DNA from: Caryophanales bacterium UBA5603
Lineage (GTDB): Bacteria; Bacillota_I; Bacilli_A; Izemoplasmatales; Hujiaoplasmataceae
Direction of reading: 5' to 3'
DNA: 21,719 nt
NCBI GenBank assembly: GCA_002424815.1
Contig: DILB01000013.1
Location: 1-21,719, forward strand
Both the position numbers and the translations under genes were made by a program. Of this stretch, positions 1-7,607 are shown piece by piece (positions within the stretch are counted from its first letter, which is position 1; every line of letters begins with the position of its first letter). The notes under the pieces were generated by a model. That model was not told where the DNA came from. It searched no databases and saw only the letters and a program-made list of their open reading frames with translations.

Positions 1-1896
1 ATCTTTAATGAAAAGTACACTGCAAAACAGATATCAAAAATGGAACTTTCTCTGAATCATTTCCTTGAAGTGATGAAAGTTGAGCCATTTTTAGCTCAGA
101 CTATCGGTGATCAGATTTCAACTTTTATCAAGGACGAACGTATCTTTTTATCAGTCCTTCGTGTTAATAAAGAACTGAAAGCCAACATCAATTATGATAT
201 TCAAACCGCAAAAATCAAAAACGAAATCAATTGTTTAGAAACTGATCTTCGCTATGCGGTAAAAAAAGAAATACTTAAGCAAGAATCAGAACTGCTTGAA
301 CAAATCTATGATATTAATATTTTTCTCCTTGAGACAAGCTTAAAACGAGCTTTATCAAAACATAACATTCTTAAAGAACGAACCATGATTGAGCGCCTTG
401 ACAAAGCAACGAATGAACATTTAGCCTACTTAGTTGAATCGTTAAATACTAATCGCATGTGGCTTTCATTAGTAAGCCAAGCACTGATTGATTATGTCCG
501 CACTAAAGAAACACATAATATCTATGTCACTGAAGCTAAATCGAAAATCGAATTTGTTCTAAAACAATATGAAATGAAGGCTCTGCATTTTAAAGCCCTG
601 TTTGAAAATGAAATGAGCTATCTTGTTATGCAACAAACGAGAGTCGATCAAGAGTCACAAATTCATAATCAGTTTGTCCTCACTACTTATCTCAATCAAA
701 TGCGATTTGCTGAAGAACAAATTCATTTAGCAGAAAATGAATATCATCTTCGACTGGAAGCTATCACCGAAACGATTGATGATGAACGTATTTACCATCA
801 TGAGATGATTGAAAGTACAAAACATCGTTACAGCGAGCAAATAAAAATCATCAAAAACGAGTATGAAGCATTCTTCTATCAGGATAGTAGGCAACTCGAG
901 TATACTTCGGATGAAAAGAAACGCAAAGCGGTGGTTGCGAAAATCGAAAAAGCAACCAAAAGTCGAGACCAAAAAATTAACACTCTTGTCGCTGACATGT
1001 CCGATGACCAAGTAATTAAACATGCTGAATCTGAGTTAAATCATCTGGATGAATATCTTGAAGAAGCCATCAATGATGCGACTGAATTAAGAGATTCAAC
1101 CATTTCAGAATTTAAGGAATTATATCAATTTGCCAAAGAACGCTATGACGTACTTAAACCTTATCTTGAAAATTCAGTTAATATTCTCGACCCAACGTTT
1201 TATAATCAATTGGAACGAATTAACGATCGAATGACTTTCCAAATGAAAAAAGCTGAGATGGAACTTGAATCTAATACAAAAGAACTGCTTGATCGATATT
1301 TAGAGATTTATTTCCAAAAAACTGAAGATATCAATAAGTCAGATTACACGGAGTTGCTTGAGGGAATCATCAATTCTCGCGAGCAAGTTTCAGCGCGTTA
1401 TGCTTCTAGACTACAAGTGGTCGAATCTTCTTATCAAATGAAAATCTCAGAATATGCGAAAACCGAAGAGTCCATGAAGCGAGAGACTACGGCTCTTATA
1501 AACAATTGGAAAACCAAACATGAAACAGCTATCTCACAAATTAATTTGACGCTTCAATCTGTTGAATCTGAATATTTGGTTCAAGTTACCGCCAATCAGT
1601 CGAAAACAGAAAAAACAGTTGCCAAACTTGAAAGTGAATATCGACAAGCAATCAAAAATCATCGACAATTCACCGATAATGTCGCATCTGATTTTAAAAA
1701 ATTGATTAAAACTTACAGACCTTACATGAAAATGGCCAAACAAGATATTGAATATCGAAAACTTGTCAAACCTTTAAATAAAAGTAATCGTCATAAACTG
1801 AAACGCACACTTCGTGATATTGAACTACGATATCAAAGATACCGTATTCATTCTGCTTCAGATGATTCGAATAAACGGACAAAAAGCTCTCATTGA
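1..1896 (+). CDS. Long coiled-coil protein of unknown function (5' end outside window)
   Basis: I do not recognise the family. The reading frame is open from base 1, and the first ATG (base 40) has no ribosome site before it, so the gene almost certainly starts upstream and at least 631 residues are visible. From base 40 on (618 residues) there are only two glycines, five prolines, one cysteine and two tryptophans, with a very high share of Glu, Lys, Gln, Leu and Ile. That is the signature of a nearly continuous alpha-helical rod or coiled coil. No membrane segment or signal peptide is visible in this part. The last 50 or so residues are strongly basic (KLKRTLRD, then a Ser/Lys-rich tail), which could bind nucleic acid, acidic lipid or a partner protein. 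It is the only plus-strand gene here and ends in its own terminator. A structural or cytoskeleton-like role is only an inference; an SMC-like ATPase is not supported because no Walker motif is visible. Confidence 0.85.
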   Translation: MFNEKYTAKQISKMELSLNHFLEVMKVEPFLAQTIGDQISTFIKDERIFLSVLRVNKELKANINYDIQTAKIKNEINCLETDLRYAVKKEILKQESELLEQIYDINIFLLETSLKRALSKHNILKERTMIERLDKATNEHLAYLVESLNTNRMWLSLVSQALIDYVRTKETHNIYVTEAKSKIEFVLKQYEMKALHFKALFENEMSYLVMQQTRVDQESQIHNQFVLTTYLNQMRFAEEQIHLAENEYHLRLEAITETIDDERIYHHEMIESTKHRYSEQIKIIKNEYEAFFYQDSRQLEYTSDEKKRKAVVAKIEKATKSRDQKINTLVADMSDDQVIKHAESELNHLDEYLEEAINDATELRDSTISEFKELYQFAKERYDVLKPYLENSVNILDPTFYNQLERINDRMTFQMKKAEMELESNTKELLDRYLEIYFQKTEDINKSDYTELLEGIINSREQVSARYASRLQVVESSYQMKISEYAKTEESMKRETTALINNWKTKHETAISQINLTLQSVESEYLVQVTANQSKTEKTVAKLESEYRQAIKNHRQFTDNVASDFKKLIKTYRPYMKMAKQDIEYRKLVKPLNKSNRHKLKRTLRDIELRYQRYRIHSASDDSNKRTKSSH

Positions 1897-1912
1897 TTCC
1901 ATAAAATGAATT

Positions 1913-1944
1913 AAACCGGTTCATAAAAATTGAACCGGTTTTTT
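1913..1944 (+). terminator. Intrinsic terminator of the coiled-coil gene
   Basis: A perfect inverted repeat AACCGGTTCA / TGAACCGGTT with a 7-base loop is followed by a run of T, 17 bases after the TGA stop. It is a GC-rich stem in an AT-rich region. Confidence 0.93.
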
Positions 1945-1982
1945 GTTGGGAAATTGAATGAATAATATAAATAAATACATAT

Positions 1983-2008
1983 AAAAAAGATTGGTTTTGA
2001 CCAATCTT
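1983..2008 (-). terminator. Intrinsic terminator of the hemW-xerD-deoB unit
   Basis: On the minus strand the stem AGATTGGT / ACCAATCT with a 4-base loop is followed by a run of six T. It lies 12 bases past the deoB stop and faces the plus-strand terminator at 1913-1944, so the two convergent units are insulated from each other. Confidence 0.9.
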
Positions 2009-2019
2009 CAAAACAAAAC

Positions 2020-3198
2020 TTATCTTAATTTCTTTAATAAACTTTCACCATGTTCAGTTGATGAAACATTAAAATTATCCGCAATTGTTGCACCAATATC
2101 GGCAAATGTTTCCGAAACCGGCAATTCTGCTCCTTTAAAATATCGATTATAGATTAACAAAGGAACATATTCGCGTGTATGGTCGGTTCCAGCATGGGTT
2201 GGATCATTACCATGATCAGCCGTGATGATAAGCAAATCTTCTTCACCAATGTGTGGTAATAGTGCATCCAAATCGCGATCGAATTCTTCTAAGGCCAATC
2301 GATAACCCATGGCATCGCGTCGGTGTCCATACAAAGCATCAAAATCGACAAGATTGACAAAGCACAAACCTAAAAAATTCGACTGAGCAATTTCAATTGT
2401 TTTTAACATTCCATCATGGTTTGATATAATTCCATAATGTTGGTTAATGCCTGAACCATTAAAAATATCACGAATTTTACCGACCGAAATTACATCAAAT
2501 TGTGATTCATCTAAATAATTTAAAACTGTTTTTTCGGTAGGACTTAAAGCGTAATCATGACGATGGGTTGTTCGCTTAAATCCGTTAATTTCATCTCCAA
2601 TAAAAGGACGAGCAATGATACGGCCAACTTTCCATTCATCTTTCATAGTAATATCACGAGCTATACGACAAATTTCATAAAGTTCTTCTAAGGGAACTAT
2701 GTCTTCATGAGCCGCAATTTGTAAAACCGAGTCAGCACTCGTATAAACAATAATTGCGCCAGATTTCATATGTTGTGGGCCAAGATTCACTAAAATTTCT
2801 GTTCCACTAGCCGCAATATTTCCAATCACCTTGCGTCTGGTTTTACGTTCTAGTTCATCAATTAATTCTTTTGGAAAGCCGGTATCTGTGAAAGTTTGAA
2901 AGGGTGTTTCTGTCTTGATACCCATTATTTCCCAGTGTCCTGTCATGGTATCTTTACCATTCGAAAGTTCGGCCATTTTTGTATAATTTGCGCGTGTTTG
3001 GTTGATTTTTGCAACACCTTTGATATCTGCTAAATTCCCAATTCCAAATGATTCTAAAACTGGAAGTGTAATTCCATTGGTTACTTTGGCAAGATTGGCG
3101 AGTGTATTTGCGCCAACATCACCAAAATTAATTGCATCTGGCATTGCACCAATGCCAACTGAATCCATAATAATTAAAAAAATGCGTTTATATTTCAT
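2020..3198 (-). CDS. deoB: Phosphopentomutase
   Basis: The enzyme interconverts ribose or deoxyribose 1-phosphate and 5-phosphate in nucleoside breakdown and salvage, using two manganese ions in the cytosol. The 392-residue length is normal. Metal and catalytic residues fall where expected for the alkaline-phosphatase-superfamily enzyme: Asp12 in MDSVGIG, the phosphorylated Thr86 in GKDTMTGHW (81-89), Asp287 and His292 in DFDALYGH, Asp328-His329 in TADHGN, and His340. These sit one residue after the Bacillus cereus positions as I remember them. The ATG has an AAAGGTAGGA ribosome site that lies inside the end of xerD, and the xerD stop is one base away, so translation is probably coupled. The xerD-deoB order is that of Bacillus subtilis (ripX-drm), but no purine nucleoside phosphorylase follows; a terminator does. 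Confidence 0.97.
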   Translation of the reverse strand: MKYKRIFLIIMDSVGIGAMPDAINFGDVGANTLANLAKVTNGITLPVLESFGIGNLADIKGVAKINQTRANYTKMAELSNGKDTMTGHWEIMGIKTETPFQTFTDTGFPKELIDELERKTRRKVIGNIAASGTEILVNLGPQHMKSGAIIVYTSADSVLQIAAHEDIVPLEELYEICRIARDITMKDEWKVGRIIARPFIGDEINGFKRTTHRHDYALSPTEKTVLNYLDESQFDVISVGKIRDIFNGSGINQHYGIISNHDGMLKTIEIAQSNFLGLCFVNLVDFDALYGHRRDAMGYRLALEEFDRDLDALLPHIGEEDLLIITADHGNDPTHAGTDHTREYVPLLIYNRYFKGAELPVSETFADIGATIADNFNVSSTEHGESLLKKLR

Positions 3199-3199
3199 A

Positions 3200-4117
3200 T
3201 TATCCTACCTTTCGATTTGCACGGGGATGCGCAGATTCATATGCTTCCTGCAAATGATGTTTTGAAATGTGTGTATAATTTTCTGTTGTTAAAATATCTT
3301 CATGTCCTAGCAGTTCTTGAACCGCACGAAGGTCTGCTCCATTTTCAAGAAGATGCGTTGCAAACGAATGCCGAAGTGTATGTGGAGAAATCGGTTTATC
3401 GATATTGGCATTTTGAGATAATGTTTGAATAATCTTATAAAATCCAACCCTCGATAATTTTCGCCCATTTTTATTGACAAAAAGGATATCTTTTCCTTCT
3501 GGATGGATCATTGGTCTCGAGTCGACCAAATATTTTCTTAATGATATAATTGCATTTTCACCTAAAGGTACTATTCTTTCTTTATTTCCTTTACCCACGA
3601 TTTTTACCATACTATTGGTTAAATGAAGATCAGAAATTTTAAGATTCATCAGTTCAGAGACGCGAAGACCAGATCCATATGCTAATTCAATCATTGCCAA
3701 ATTTCGAATATCTAAAATTTTATTATCTCCTTTTGCGGCAAGTAACAAACGGTCAATCTCATCAAGGTTGAGTACGACAGGTAGTTTTACTGCAACTTTG
3801 GGTTGAGAAATGTTTCGAAAGATATTTTCATCAACCAATTTTTCAGAAACAAGATAATGGTGAAAAGATTTTATCGCTGAAAGTTTTCTTGCAATTGATC
3901 GGCTGGATAATTCAGCTCGTTTTAAATGATTTAAATAATTCAGAGCTTGTTGATGTGTCACTTGATTAAATTGTGTCAAGTGATAATTTTTATCAATAAA
4001 ACTCAAATAATCGGATAAATCATGATGATAGGATTCAATCGTGTTTTTTGCAAGATTTTTTGTGATTTTTAAATAATATAAATATTCTTTTAAGTAGTTT
4101 TCTAACAAGAAATTCAC
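3200..4117 (-). CDS. xerD: Tyrosine recombinase XerD
   Basis: Site-specific recombinase that, with a XerC partner, resolves chromosome dimers at dif near the division septum. It has 305 residues, with an N-terminal SAM-like core-binding domain (about 1-100) and a C-terminal catalytic domain. All catalytic residues are present: Arg152 (SGLRVSEL), Lys176 (GKGNKER), His246 and Arg249 (HTLRH), His272 (GHEDI) and the nucleophile Tyr281 (ENYTH). The start is GTG; the N-terminal alignment with XerD proteins and a GAAAAGAG site just upstream support it. It begins 7 bases after the hemW stop and ends one base before deoB. XerD rather than XerC is chosen because xerD neighbours deoB in Bacillus; the sequence alone cannot fully separate the two. 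There is no sign of an integrative element around it. Confidence 0.92.
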   Translation of the reverse strand: MNFLLENYLKEYLYYLKITKNLAKNTIESYHHDLSDYLSFIDKNYHLTQFNQVTHQQALNYLNHLKRAELSSRSIARKLSAIKSFHHYLVSEKLVDENIFRNISQPKVAVKLPVVLNLDEIDRLLLAAKGDNKILDIRNLAMIELAYGSGLRVSELMNLKISDLHLTNSMVKIVGKGNKERIVPLGENAIISLRKYLVDSRPMIHPEGKDILFVNKNGRKLSRVGFYKIIQTLSQNANIDKPISPHTLRHSFATHLLENGADLRAVQELLGHEDILTTENYTHISKHHLQEAYESAHPRANRKVG

Positions 4118-4124
4118 ACTCTTT

Positions 4125-5237
4125 TCAAATAAAACTTAATTCGACATAGTTCATTAACATCATTCCACGTTTAGTTAACAATAAATGATTATTTTCGACT
4201 TTTAATAAACCTTCTTGGATGTTTTTTCTTATTTTTGGATACCTATCAAACACATCAAATGAAAAACGTTGAAAGACATCATCGAGATTTACGCCTTGAG
4301 TTTTTCTTAAACCCATTAAAAAAGTTTCCTGAAATAAATCACAAGAGTCTTGTGATTCGACACCAACCCCCGTGTCAAGCACTGTTTTAATGTATTTTTT
4401 TATTGAACTAAAATTATGGAAACGCGTTGAATCAATTTGCGAATGAGCTCCCATGCCAATGCCTAAATACTCTTCTGTATTCCAATAGGATAGATTATGT
4501 TTTGATTCATAGCCTGGGATGGCAAAATTCGATATTTCATATTGCATAAAACCTTTATTAGGCAATAATTCCATAATCCGTTCATACATCATTGCATCAA
4601 TATCCACGTCAATTAAGGCGATTGTGCCATTTTTATAGTCATGGTACAACTTTGTCCGTTCTTCAAGAATCAATGCGTAAAACGACAAATGCGTCGGTTT
4701 TAAACTGATTGCATAATCAATGTCACTTTCCAGTTCTTTCATCGTCTGATTGGGCCAAGCGTAGATAAAATCCAGGTTAATATTATTAATCCCAGCCGCT
4801 TTCAATAATCTCACAGCATGAGATATTTGATGAACGTTATGGCTGCGATTCATCGCAAGCAAATGTTTTTTATGACTGGATTCTGCACCCAATGAAATAC
4901 GGTTGATGTGATGCTTTTTAAACAGCTGCGTCAGTTCTAAGGTTACATCATTAGGATTCACTTCAATGCCAAATTCAATAATCTGAGAAAAATTAAGATG
5001 ATGGGAGATAACATTTAAAAGTTTTTCAAGAAGATGAATTGGAAGCGCTGTGGGTGTTCCGCCTCCCAAATGAATTGTTCTTAAATTTTGAAGCAGAGGA
5101 AGATAATGATTCAGTTCTTCAATCATCGATGCGATATATTGTTCCATCAATGCTTCATTTCCAACGAGTTTAGCAAAATCACAATAAGTACATATTTTTT
5201 TACAAAAAGGAATGTGCAAATAAAGACTTGTTATCAT
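4125..5237 (-). CDS. hemW: Radical SAM heme chaperone HemW (oxygen-independent coproporphyrinogen oxidase-like)
   Basis: Radical SAM protein of the HemN/HemW family. With the start chosen here it has 370 residues. The cluster motif is C12-x3-C16-x2-C19 followed directly by DF (CTYCDF); HemN proper has an extra cysteine there, so this is HemW, thought to carry heme to target proteins rather than to make it. HLGGGTPT (56-63) and the GIEVNP and NRISLGAES stretches are the usual SAM-binding strands. An ATG 12 bases upstream (5249) is possible, but it has no ribosome site and abuts a palindrome. The ATG at 5237 follows GGGTGAT and aligns better with HemW N-termini (MxxxYxHIPFC), though the spacing is short. 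It is the first gene of a unit with xerD and deoB. Older annotations may call it hemN. Confidence 0.93.
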   Translation of the reverse strand: MITSLYLHIPFCKKICTYCDFAKLVGNEALMEQYIASMIEELNHYLPLLQNLRTIHLGGGTPTALPIHLLEKLLNVISHHLNFSQIIEFGIEVNPNDVTLELTQLFKKHHINRISLGAESSHKKHLLAMNRSHNVHQISHAVRLLKAAGINNINLDFIYAWPNQTMKELESDIDYAISLKPTHLSFYALILEERTKLYHDYKNGTIALIDVDIDAMMYERIMELLPNKGFMQYEISNFAIPGYESKHNLSYWNTEEYLGIGMGAHSQIDSTRFHNFSSIKKYIKTVLDTGVGVESQDSCDLFQETFLMGLRKTQGVNLDDVFQRFSFDVFDRYPKIRKNIQEGLLKVENNHLLLTKRGMMLMNYVELSFI

Positions 5238-5249
5238 GATATCACCCAT

Positions 5250-5265
5250 ATTATGTTAACATAAT
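5250..5265. promoter_or_regulatory. Perfect 16-bp palindrome upstream of hemW, possible operator
   Basis: ATTATGTTAACATAAT is a perfect inverted repeat placed 12 bases before the chosen hemW start, in the short gap after the lepA terminator. It does not match the CIRCE, CodY, Rex or PerR consensus as I remember them. A repressor or activator site is an inference from its position and symmetry. No clean -35/-10 pair was found around it. Confidence 0.4.
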
Positions 5266-5292
5266 CTGACTAATTTGTACATTATTATGCCT

Positions 5293-5330
5293 AAATTAAA
5301 ATAAAAAGACGATGATTATTCATCATCGTC
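5293..5330 (-). terminator. Intrinsic terminator of lepA, overlapping its stop codon
   Basis: On the minus strand GACGATGAT / ATCATCGTC form a perfect 9-bp stem with a 5-base loop, followed by TTTTTATTTTAATTT. The upstream arm is coding: it spells the acidic C-terminal residues of LepA, and the stop codon lies in the loop and stem. Confidence 0.85.
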
Positions 5331-7145
5331 CAAAGACAAGACACTCATAAATGCTTCTTGAGGAATTTCGACAGAACCAACGGATTTCATCCGTTTTTTC
5401 CCTTCTTTTTGCTTTTCAAGTAGTTTTTTCTTTCGAGAAATATCGCCACCGTAACATTTAGCTAAAACATCTTTTCGCATGGCTTTAATATTTGAACGTG
5501 CAATGATTTTCGATCCAATCGCTGCTTGCACTGGAATTTCGAATAGTTGTTTAGGAATCAAATTCTTTAAACGAGAACACATTTTACTACCACGTTCATA
5601 GGCAAATTCTTGATGAACAATCATTGCAAGCGCATCAACAGGTTCGCTATTGAGTAAAATATCAAGTTTCACCAGTTTAGATTCCTTATAACCCGATAAA
5701 ACATAATCAAGGGAAGCATATCCTTTTGTGGATGATTTTAATTTATCAAAAAAATCAAAAATAATTTCTGCCAGAGGAACCTCATACATTAATTCCACTC
5801 GGTTGGTACTGATATATTGCATATCTTTGAATGTACCTCTTTTGCGCTGACAAAGTTCCATAATGTTGCCAACATATTCTGAGGGTGAAATAATGGTGGC
5901 CTTGACATACGGTTCTTCGATATGATGAACTCGGCCTAAATCAGGTAACATCGCAGGGTTATCAATGTCAATAATATTTTTGTCATTCATAACGACACGG
6001 TAATTAACTGAAGGCGCAGTGGCTATCACGTTTTGGTTAAATTCACGATCCAGACGTTCTTGAAAAATTTCCATGTGTAATAATCCCAAAAAGCCAACGC
6101 GAAATCCAAATCCGAGTGCGCTAGAAGATTCAGGTTCATATTGTAAAGATGCATCTGATAATTTTAATTTGTCGAGGGAATCTCTTAAAGATGAATAATC
6201 GGAAGCATCAACTGGGTAAATACCACAGTAAACCATGGGAGTCAATTTGCGATATCCAGGTAATGGACTTTTGGCTTGCTTTAAAGCATGAGTAATCGTA
6301 TCGCCCACATGAATCGTATCAATATTTTTAATTGCTGCTGTCAAGAACCCGACATCACCCGTCGCAAGAAAATCACGACTTTCTTCTTTGGGTGTAAATA
6401 CTCCTATTTCGATTACTTCATATTCAGCATTCGTAGCCATCATTTTAATTTTGTCGCCTTTATAAAGAATTCCATTGACGATTCTTATCAAAGGAATAAC
6501 TCCGCGATATGCATCGTAATAAGAATCGAAAATTAAAGCTTGTAGGGGCTCATCAATCGATCCGTTCGGCGCAGGAACATTCATAACTACTGATTCTAAA
6601 ATCGTATCGATTCCTATACCCGCTTTCGCTGAAGCAAGGATGGCATTCGCTCCATCGAGACCAATCGTATCTTCCATTTCATGGATTACTTTTTCAGGAT
6701 CAGCATTGGGCAAATCAATTTTATTAATAACTGGGATAATTTCGAGATTATTATCCAGAGCTAAATAGACATTTGCTAAAGTCTGAGCTTCAATTCCTTG
6801 TGAAGCATCTATAACCAAAATCGCTCCATCACAAGCTGCGAGAGACCGAGACACCTCATAAGTGAAATCGACATGACCAGGCGTATCAATTAAATGAAAG
6901 ATATAATCTTCATTATTTTTAGCTCGATATTGAAGTTCTACTGAGTTTAATTTGATTGTAATCCCTCGTTCGCGTTCTAAATCCATTGAATCGAGAAGTT
7001 GATTCTTCATTTCTCGCATGGGAACGGCTGAGGTCAATTCCAAAATGCGGTCTGCGAGCGTTGATTTTCCATGATCAATATGGGCAATAATTGAAAAATT
7101 TCGGATATGTTTTTGACGTTTTTTCAGCGATTCGCGATCACTCAT
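5316..7145 (-). CDS. lepA: Elongation factor 4 (LepA), ribosome-associated translational GTPase
   Basis: Translational GTPase that acts on the ribosome (back-translocation or initiation-quality role). It has 609 residues from the chosen start, close to the family norm of about 600. GTPase motifs, numbered from that start: G1 AHIDHGKS 21-28, G2 RGIT 60-63, G3 DTPGH 87-91, G4 NKID 141-144, then domain II, EF-G-like domains III and V, and the LepA-specific C-terminal domain with a Lys-rich segment (YGGDISRKKKLL). An ATG 18 bases further upstream (7163) is rejected because it lies inside the strong ribosome site GAAAGGGTGAGG that serves the ATG at 7145. The gene has its own promoter at 7181-7209 and its own terminator, so it is probably a single-gene transcript downstream of rnpB. 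Confidence 0.97.
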   Translation of the reverse strand: MSDRESLKKRQKHIRNFSIIAHIDHGKSTLADRILELTSAVPMREMKNQLLDSMDLERERGITIKLNSVELQYRAKNNEDYIFHLIDTPGHVDFTYEVSRSLAACDGAILVIDASQGIEAQTLANVYLALDNNLEIIPVINKIDLPNADPEKVIHEMEDTIGLDGANAILASAKAGIGIDTILESVVMNVPAPNGSIDEPLQALIFDSYYDAYRGVIPLIRIVNGILYKGDKIKMMATNAEYEVIEIGVFTPKEESRDFLATGDVGFLTAAIKNIDTIHVGDTITHALKQAKSPLPGYRKLTPMVYCGIYPVDASDYSSLRDSLDKLKLSDASLQYEPESSSALGFGFRVGFLGLLHMEIFQERLDREFNQNVIATAPSVNYRVVMNDKNIIDIDNPAMLPDLGRVHHIEEPYVKATIISPSEYVGNIMELCQRKRGTFKDMQYISTNRVELMYEVPLAEIIFDFFDKLKSSTKGYASLDYVLSGYKESKLVKLDILLNSEPVDALAMIVHQEFAYERGSKMCSRLKNLIPKQLFEIPVQAAIGSKIIARSNIKAMRKDVLAKCYGGDISRKKKLLEKQKEGKKRMKSVGSVEIPQEAFMSVLSLDDDE

Positions 7146-7180
7146 ATGCCTCACCCTTTCCATAAGTTGTATGCTGATTT

Positions 7181-7209
7181 ATTGTACTATAAAAACTGCT
7201 ATTTTTCAA
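7181..7209 (-). promoter_or_regulatory. Sigma-A-type promoter of lepA
   Basis: TTGAAA (7209-7204), a 17-base spacer and TACAAT (7186-7181) on the minus strand. The predicted start is near 7174, giving a leader of about 30 bases. It sits between the rnpB terminator and lepA. Confidence 0.75.
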
Positions 7210-7210
7210 T

Positions 7211-7241
7211 AAAAAAAGCATAAAGCGAGTCTATGCTTTTT
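7211..7241 (-). terminator. Intrinsic terminator of rnpB
   Basis: On the minus strand AAAAAGCATA / TATGCTTTTT form a stem around a 9-base loop, with a terminal run of seven T, directly after the RNase P RNA. Confidence 0.88.
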
Positions 7242-7245
7242 ATAA

Positions 7246-7590
7246 TAGCCAGATTATCGATAAGCCATGTTCTGTCCTCTTTCGAGGTGGTAATCATTTA
7301 TCTCCGGCCGAAGCCGCCAGTTGGATAGATTGAATTCTCCGCCAACCATTCCCCTACCAAATTTGGGTTTCTAGCTTGAGGGGTTTACCGCGTTTCATTC
7401 ATGCATATTTTGCATGACTCGTCTCTGTGGCACCTTAGGGGTATAGGGCCTTTAAAATCCCGTTTCCCGCCGTCACCATTGCTGGTGCCTGAACTTATCG
7501 GTTCGTTCAGCACAATCACTACAGGCATCTCAGCCTGTGCTAGCATGGACTTTCCTAACACTTTCGTGCTCGATTACCTAATAATCTGAC
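7246..7590 (-). ncRNA. rnpB: RNase P RNA, bacterial type B-like
   Basis: Catalytic RNA of RNase P, which removes 5' leaders from tRNA precursors. Universal core segments are visible on the minus strand: GGAAAGTCCATGCT (7555-7542) near the 5' end and ACAGAACATGGCTTATCG (7275-7258) near the 3' end. Between them lie GTGCCACAG, GGTAAACCCC, GAAACCCAAAT and GGTAGGGG, as in the Bacillus subtilis RNA. Helix P1 is formed by CAGATTAT (7588-7581) with ATAATCTG (7257-7250), which fixes both ends. At about 344 bases it is shorter than the B. subtilis RNA (about 400 bases). It has an extended -10 promoter upstream and a terminator downstream. Exact ends are estimated to within a few bases. Confidence 0.97.
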
Positions 7591-7595
7591 AATTA

Positions 7596-7604
7596 ATTAT
7601 AACA
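7596..7604 (-). promoter_or_regulatory. Extended -10 promoter of rnpB
   Basis: TGTTATAAT on the minus strand (TG, one base, consensus TATAAT). The predicted start at about 7589 coincides with the 5' strand of helix P1. No good -35 is visible. The element overlaps the gap right after the pnp stop, with no terminator between them. Confidence 0.7.
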
Positions 7605-7607
7605 CAA

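Noticed and set aside
3200..4117. Tyrosine recombinase as a sign of a phage or integrative element
   Set aside because: The XerD motifs, the deoB neighbour and the tight coupling to hemW mark it as the chromosomal housekeeping recombinase; no att repeats or phage genes are near.
7401..7589. Plus-strand open frame across the RNase P RNA
   Set aside because: It lies wholly in rnpB, opposite to its strand, and has no ribosome site.
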